From NCBI RefSeq assembly GCF_035650855.1, contig NZ_DASRGV010000052.1:1-24836 (forward strand): a DNA stretch of 24,836 nucleotides, written 5' to 3'. Position numbers and translations under genes: made by a program. The notes under the pieces were generated by a model. It was not told the DNA's origin. It worked only from the letters and a program-made list of their open reading frames with translations, and did no database searches. The stretch comes from Actinocrinis sp035650855. GTDB lineage: Bacteria > Actinomycetota > Actinomycetes > Streptomycetales > Catenulisporaceae. This document shows positions 20,632-24,836 of this stretch, one piece after another; position 1 is the stretch's first letter, and every line of letters starts with the position of its first letter.

Positions 20632-23208
20632 GTGGACCTCTTCGACCGGCTGCCCGACACGACCGACCCCGACGCGCTGTACGAGGCGTTCACCGGGTGG
20701 ACCGACGCGCGCGGTCTGAGCCTCTACCCCGCGCAGGAGGAAGCCCTCATCGAGCTGTTCACCGGCGGCAACGTGATCCTGGCCACGCCCACGGGCTCCG
20801 GCAAGTCCCTCGTCGCCGCGGGCGGGCACTTCGCCGCCTACGCGCGCGGCCAGCGCTCCTACTACACCGCGCCCATCAAGGCCCTGGTCTCGGAGAAGTT
20901 CTTCGACCTGTGCGCGGCGTACGGGTCCGCGAACGTCGGCATGCTCACCGGCGACGCCTCGGTCAACCCGACCGCCCCGATCATCTGCTGCACCGCCGAG
21001 GTGCTGGCCAGCATCGCGCTGCGCGACGGGCGCGAGGCCGACGCCGGGCTCGTCGTCATGGACGAGTTCCACTTCTACGCCGACCCCGACCGCGGCTGGG
21101 CGTGGCAGGTGCCGCTGCTGGAACTCCCGCAGTCCCAGTTCCTGCTGATGTCCGCCACCCTCGGCGACGTCACCCGGTTCGAGGGCGACCTGACCCGCCG
21201 CACCGGCCGCCAGACCGTCACCGTGCGCAGTGCCGAGCGGCCCGTGCCGCTCTCCTACTCCTACCGGATGACCCCGCTGCACGAGACCGTCGAGGAACTG
21301 CTCGAAGGCGGACAGGCCCCGGTGTACATCGTGCACTTCACCCAGGCCGCCGCGATCGAACGCGCCCAGTCGCTGATGAGCGTGAACGTGTGCACCCGCG
21401 CGGAGAAGGAAGCGATCGCGACGCTGATGGGCGGGTTCCGGTTCACCACCAAGTTCGGCAAGACGCTCTCCCGGTTCGTGCGCCACGGCATCGGGGTGCA
21501 CCACGCCGGGATGCTGCCGAAATACCGGCGCCTGGTCGAACGCCTCGCGCAGGCCGGGCTGCTGAAAGTCATCTGCGGCACCGACACCCTCGGCGTCGGG
21601 GTCAACGTCCCGATCCGCACCGTGCTGTTCACCGCCCTGTCCAAGTACGACGGGCGCCGGGTGCGGATGCTGCGTGCCCGCGAGTTCCACCAGATCGCCG
21701 GCCGGGCCGGCCGCGCCGGTTTCGACACCATCGGGTACGTCGCCGCGCAGGCCCCCGACCACGTCATCGAGAACGAACGCGCCCTGGCGAAGATCGGCGA
21801 CGACCCGAAGCGGCGGCGCGGCTACACCCGCAAGAAGGCCCCGGAGGGCTTCGTCGCCTGGAGCGAGCAGACCTTCCAGAAGCTCATCGAGGCGGAACCC
21901 GAGCCGCTGGTCTCCCGCTTCCAGGTCACCCACGCGATGCTGCTGGCGGTCATCGCGCGGCCCGGCAACGCCTTCGACGCGATGCGCAAGCTGCTGACCG
22001 ACAACCACGAGCCGCGCGCCGCCCAGCGCAAGCACATCCACCGCGCCATCGCGATCTTCCGCTCCCTGCTCGACGCGGGCGTCGTGGAGAAGCTTGACGA
22101 GCCGGACGAGACGGGGCGCACCCTGCGCCTGACCGTCGATCTGCAGCAGGACTTCGCGCTCAACCAGGCCCTGTCCACGTTCGCGCTCGCGGCCTTCGAC
22201 CTGCTCGACCCGCTCTCCCCGAGCTACGCCCTCGACGTGCTCTCCGTCGTCGAATCAACGCTCGACGACCCGCGCCAGATCCTCGCCGCGCAGGAGAACA
22301 AGGCCAAGAGCGAAGCGGTCGCCGAGATGAAGGCCGCCGGCGTCGAGTACGAGGAACGCATCGAACGCCTGGCCGAGATCTCCTACCCCAAGCCCCTCGC
22401 GGAGCTGCTCGGACACGCCTACGACCTGTACCGGCGCGCGCACCCGTGGATCGGCGACCACCCGGTCAGCCCCAAATCCGTGGTGCGCGAGATGTACGAG
22501 CAGGCGATGACGTTCTCCGACTACGTCTCCGCGTACCAGCTCGCCCGCGCCGAAGGCATCGTGCTGCGATACCTCGCCGACGCCTACAAGACGCTGCGGC
22601 ACACCGTCCCGGAGAGCACCAAGAGCGAAGACCTGCACGACCTGATCGAATGGCTCGGCGAGATCGTGCGGCAGGTCGACTCCAGCCTGGTCGACGAGTG
22701 GGAGGCACTGACCAACCCCGACGCCGCCGCGGAACTCGAGGCCACCGCCGACGACGCCCCGCCGCCGGTCACCGCCAATCCGCGCGCGTTCCGCGTCCTG
22801 GTGCGCAACGCCCTGTTCCGCAGGGTCGAGCTCGCGGCGAAGGACGATGTGGACGGCCTCGCCGAACTCGACGCGGACGACGCGCTGGTGCTCCAGGAGC
22901 TCGGGCTGCCGCCGACCGAGGAGTGGGACGGCGCGTGGAGCGCGGACGACTGGGACGAGGCGCTGGGGGAGTACTACGACCAGCACGACGAGATCCTCAC
23001 CGGACCCGACGCGCGCGGCCCGAAGCTGCTGTTCGTGCAGGAGGACGAGCTCAACAGCAACCAGGACCGGGTCTGGAAGGTCCGGCAGGTGATCGACGAC
23101 CCGGAAGGCGACCGCGACTGGATGCTGCGCGCCGAGGTGGACCTGGCGGCCAGCGACGCCGCCGGCCGCGCGGTGCTGCGGGTCCTGGACTTCGCCCGCC
23201 TCGGCTAG
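20632..23208 (+). CDS. Ski2-like DExH-box helicase with DUF3516-type C-terminus
   Basis: An 858-residue superfamily 2 helicase. Motif I is ATPTGSGKS (51-59, Lys58), motif II is DEFH (144-147), motif III SAT (174-176), and motif VI QIAGRAGRAG from 354; TDTLGVGVNVP precedes motif VI. This layout is Ski2/Mtr4-like. The C-terminal ~450 residues have no further helicase motif and match what I know as the actinobacterial DUF3516 helicase family, probably an RNA helicase of unknown role. The GTG at 20632 is the only start that keeps the normal N-terminus, but it has no clear Shine-Dalgarno sequence, so a leaderless or weakly initiated mRNA is possible. It is divergent from the acidic protein and stands alone as a transcription unit. 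Ski2 assignment is firm; substrate is unknown. Confidence 0.9.
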   Translation: MDLFDRLPDTTDPDALYEAFTGWTDARGLSLYPAQEEALIELFTGGNVILATPTGSGKSLVAAGGHFAAYARGQRSYYTAPIKALVSEKFFDLCAAYGSANVGMLTGDASVNPTAPIICCTAEVLASIALRDGREADAGLVVMDEFHFYADPDRGWAWQVPLLELPQSQFLLMSATLGDVTRFEGDLTRRTGRQTVTVRSAERPVPLSYSYRMTPLHETVEELLEGGQAPVYIVHFTQAAAIERAQSLMSVNVCTRAEKEAIATLMGGFRFTTKFGKTLSRFVRHGIGVHHAGMLPKYRRLVERLAQAGLLKVICGTDTLGVGVNVPIRTVLFTALSKYDGRRVRMLRAREFHQIAGRAGRAGFDTIGYVAAQAPDHVIENERALAKIGDDPKRRRGYTRKKAPEGFVAWSEQTFQKLIEAEPEPLVSRFQVTHAMLLAVIARPGNAFDAMRKLLTDNHEPRAAQRKHIHRAIAIFRSLLDAGVVEKLDEPDETGRTLRLTVDLQQDFALNQALSTFALAAFDLLDPLSPSYALDVLSVVESTLDDPRQILAAQENKAKSEAVAEMKAAGVEYEERIERLAEISYPKPLAELLGHAYDLYRRAHPWIGDHPVSPKSVVREMYEQAMTFSDYVSAYQLARAEGIVLRYLADAYKTLRHTVPESTKSEDLHDLIEWLGEIVRQVDSSLVDEWEALTNPDAAAELEATADDAPPPVTANPRAFRVLVRNALFRRVELAAKDDVDGLAELDADDALVLQELGLPPTEEWDGAWSADDWDEALGEYYDQHDEILTGPDARGPKLLFVQEDELNSNQDRVWKVRQVIDDPEGDRDWMLRAEVDLAASDAAGRAVLRVLDFARLG

Positions 23209-23267
23209 GCCCGCGGGCGGGCAGACAGCCGCAGCCGTTCGCACGGGTTTTCCCGGATTCTCAGCGT

Positions 23268-23287
23268 GATCACACCTATGTGTGATC
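23268..23287. promoter_or_regulatory. Perfect 20-bp palindrome upstream of the membrane-protein gene (operator candidate)
   Basis: GATCACAC-CTAT-GTGTGATC: two exact 8-bp arms around a 4-bp centre, 48 bp upstream of the ATG at 23336 and 59 bp after the helicase stop. Its relatively AT-rich sequence contrasts with the surroundings, as expected of a regulator-binding site (TetR- or GntR-like size). As RNA it would also be an 8-bp hairpin, so a terminator for the helicase gene is the alternative. Confidence 0.5.
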
Positions 23288-23335
23288 TTGTGGAGGGTAG
23301 AGAAGGCGCCGTTCCCGAGACACGGAGGCTTGTCC

Positions 23336-23974
23336 ATGCTGATCACCAACCACGTGCTGTCCGGAGCGCTGATCGGAGCGGCCGCCGAGAGCCCGGCCGC
23401 GGCGCTGCCACTCGGCGTCGCCTCGCACTTCGCGCTCGACGCGCTGCCGCACTGGGGCAAGTGGCTCAGCAAGTCCCACTTCCTGCGCGTCGCGGTCGCC
23501 GACGGCCTGACCGGGCTCGCCGTGATGGGCGCGGCCGCGGCAGTCACGCCCCCCGCGCGTCGGGCAGCGGTCATCGCGGGCATGGTCGGCGCCGCGGTCC
23601 CGGACATCGACAAGCCCACCCGGATCTTCTTCGGGTTCTCCCCGTTCCCGCGGCGCGTCGACGAATTCCACTCCCGCATCCAGGACGAGGCGCCCGGCAG
23701 GTTCTACAGTCACGAGCTGGTCGCCGGCGCGGTGTTCGCCGGCGGTTTCGCGGCGCTGACCGTCGCGGCCCGGCTCAGGGCCCGCAAGCGGGCGATGGAC
23801 GCCGCGGCGGGCGCGGCGGCGGGTGAAGGTGCCCCGGCTGAAACCGGTGCCCCCCTTGAAACCGCTGCGCCTACTGAAACCAGCAGCCGAACCGGCGCCC
23901 GGATCCGCACCGGGCTCAGCGCGAGGGCCAGGGAGGCCGCGAGTCTGCTCGCCCCGGTTCGCCAGCGCTTGTGA
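23336..23974 (+). CDS. YdjM/DUF457-like membrane-associated putative metal-dependent hydrolase
   Basis: A 212-residue protein starting LITNHVLSGALIGAA, followed by GVASHFALDALPHWG and VPDIDKP. The His/Asp-bearing motifs alternating with hydrophobic helices (LTGLAVMGAAAAV, AVFAGGFAALTVAA) recall the YdjM/DUF457 group of inner-membrane putative hydrolases; I assign it by this pattern only. The C-terminal ~65 residues are Ala-rich and include three hexapeptide repeats (GAPAET, GAPLET, AAPTET). The ATG at 23336 follows GGAGG at 23324-23328 with 7-nt spacing. The gene appears monocistronic, preceded by a palindrome, and followed by a 136-bp gap before the ACT gene. Biochemical function is unknown. 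Confidence 0.7.
   Translation: MLITNHVLSGALIGAAAESPAAALPLGVASHFALDALPHWGKWLSKSHFLRVAVADGLTGLAVMGAAAAVTPPARRAAVIAGMVGAAVPDIDKPTRIFFGFSPFPRRVDEFHSRIQDEAPGRFYSHELVAGAVFAGGFAALTVAARLRARKRAMDAAAGAAAGEGAPAETGAPLETAAPTETSSRTGARIRTGLSARAREAASLLAPVRQRL
23828..23881 (+). repeat. Three tandem 18-bp imperfect repeats in the membrane-protein C-terminus
   Basis: Units at 23828, 23846 and 23864 each encode (G/A)AP-x-ET, ending in GAAACC in every copy. They lie in the Ala-rich tail and keep the reading frame, so copy number could vary without breaking the gene. Confidence 0.7.
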
Positions 23975-24110
23975 CACGCCGGCAACGGTCCGGAAACGCG
24001 GCGTAGCGAGACTGGCAGGGCCGGTCGACGGCGACGGCTTCTTCCGCGACATCCACTTCCGCCCGCCGGGCCGCCCGGCGCGGGCGGCAACGAGAGGTGA
24101 GGAGGACGGC

Positions 24111-24815
24111 GTGCTGTTGCGGCTGCGGATCTGGGTGGCCGACCGACCCGGGGCGCTCGGGCAGGTTACCCGGGAGCTGGGCGCCTGTGGCGCCGACATC
24201 GTGCAGGTCAGCGTCCTGAGCCGGGAACGCGGCCGGGCGCTGGACGAGATCACGGTGTTCCTGCCCGAACCCGAGCAGCAGGGCCGGCTGGAACGCTCCC
24301 TGCGCGCGCTCGGCTCCGTGGCCGTCGAGGGCATCCGGCCCTCCGGCGAAGTACCCGGCGCCTTCCCCGACCTCGACCTGCTCGGCCGCGTCGCCGCCGA
24401 CCCGCGCGCCGCGCTCAACATCCTGGCCGACGCGATGCCGCGGATCCTGGCCGCGGACTGGGCCATCGCCGTGCACGCCGGAACCGCCGGGCCGCTGCCC
24501 GAATCCGCGGTACTCGCCCGCAGCTGGGACGCCCCGCGGGAGCCGGTCCTGCCCGAGCTTCCGCGCCGCGCCGCCACCGTGTCCGTCGGCCCGGCGCGCT
24601 ACGCGTGCGCGCCGGTCGGTGACACCGGGGTACTGGTCGTCGCCTGCCGGATCGGGGATCCCGCGTTCCACCGATTCGAGGTCATGCGGCTGGCGCGAAT
24701 CACCGAGGTCGCGGCGGCGATCGCAGGCTCGCGGCTCAGCGTGCGCGCCGCCGCGCCGGCGCCGGCGTCCGCCGCAGCCCAGGCGGCGCAGACGCAGTCC
24801 CCGGCCTCGAGTTAG
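24111..24815 (+). CDS. ACT-domain protein
   Basis: A 234-residue protein with an N-terminal ACT domain (residues ~1-75): LRLRIWVADRPGALGQVTREL, ACGADIVQVSVLSRE and LDEITVFLP give the beta-alpha-beta-beta pattern with the conserved RPGAL loop that usually binds an amino acid. The rest (~85-210) is not a catalytic domain I recognise; it ends in an Ala-rich tail. It may be a small-molecule-sensing regulator. The GTG at 24111 has a textbook AGGAGG at 24100-24105; the frame is open further upstream, but the extra sequence is Arg/Pro-rich and overlaps the previous gene. Ligand and target are unknown. Confidence 0.8.
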   Translation: MLLRLRIWVADRPGALGQVTRELGACGADIVQVSVLSRERGRALDEITVFLPEPEQQGRLERSLRALGSVAVEGIRPSGEVPGAFPDLDLLGRVAADPRAALNILADAMPRILAADWAIAVHAGTAGPLPESAVLARSWDAPREPVLPELPRRAATVSVGPARYACAPVGDTGVLVVACRIGDPAFHRFEVMRLARITEVAAAIAGSRLSVRAAAPAPASAAAQAAQTQSPASS

Positions 24816-24836
24816 GCGGGGGCGAGGGCTTTCTGG

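Noticed and set aside
23976..24004. ACGCCG/CGGCGT hairpin after the membrane-protein gene
   Set aside because: Only 6 bp with a 17-nt loop in GC-rich DNA; too weak to call a terminator.
1..24836. tRNA, rRNA, insertion sequences or phage genes
   Set aside because: No transposase, integrase or phage protein is encoded, and I saw no tRNA-like or rRNA sequence; the window is a continuous run of chromosomal genes.

Overview
The window is about 24.8 kb of very GC-rich DNA with many GTG starts, tightly packed operons with ATGA/GTGA stop-start overlaps, a MurT/GatD pair and a DUF3516-type Ski2-like helicase. Together these point to a high-GC actinobacterium, probably of the streptomycete/Catenulisporales kind. 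The genus cannot be fixed from the sequence alone.

Region 1 (1-16878, all + strand) is a cobalamin (vitamin B12) supercluster. It starts inside cbiA/cobB (cobyrinate a,c-diamide synthase) and continues cobI, cobM, cbiD, cobL (first copy), a cbiG-cobJ fusion, a small 2[4Fe-4S] ferredoxin, cobH/cbiC, long-form cbiX with a His-rich tail, and a second, divergent cobL. After a 319-bp gap come a 1506-residue protein (about 920 residues of low-complexity sequence, then BluB, then CobT), a CysG-like precorrin-2 dehydrogenase/uroporphyrinogen-III methyltransferase, and a TrmH/SpoU-family RNA methyltransferase. CbiX, CbiD and CbiG mark an early-cobalt ('anaerobic'-type) corrin pathway, while BluB makes the lower ligand with O2. 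Precorrin-6A reductase (CobK/CbiJ) and the late genes (CobQ, CobD, CobS, CobU) are not in the window. A strong hairpin at 16891-16919 probably ends the transcript.

Region 2 (16879-20472) holds a convergent intergenic stretch with hairpin-forming repeats, then the minus-strand murT-gatD operon (amidation of lipid II D-Glu to D-isoglutamine). Upstream of it, also on the minus strand, is an uncharacterised protein with a long acidic segment.

Region 3 (20473-24836) opens with a divergent promoter region carrying a G-quadruplex-type motif. It continues with a large Ski2-like helicase, a YdjM/DUF457-like membrane protein preceded by a perfect 20-bp palindrome, and an ACT-domain protein.

The most notable points are two CobL paralogues in one cluster, of which the second has lost the CbiE 'SxHG' signature; in-frame TTA codons only in the first cobL (two) and in bluB-cobT (one), which suggests bldA-like translational control; and the very large low-complexity N-terminus on the BluB-CobT fusion. 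None of these by itself shows a new system. They are the places where the cluster departs from a textbook B12 operon.
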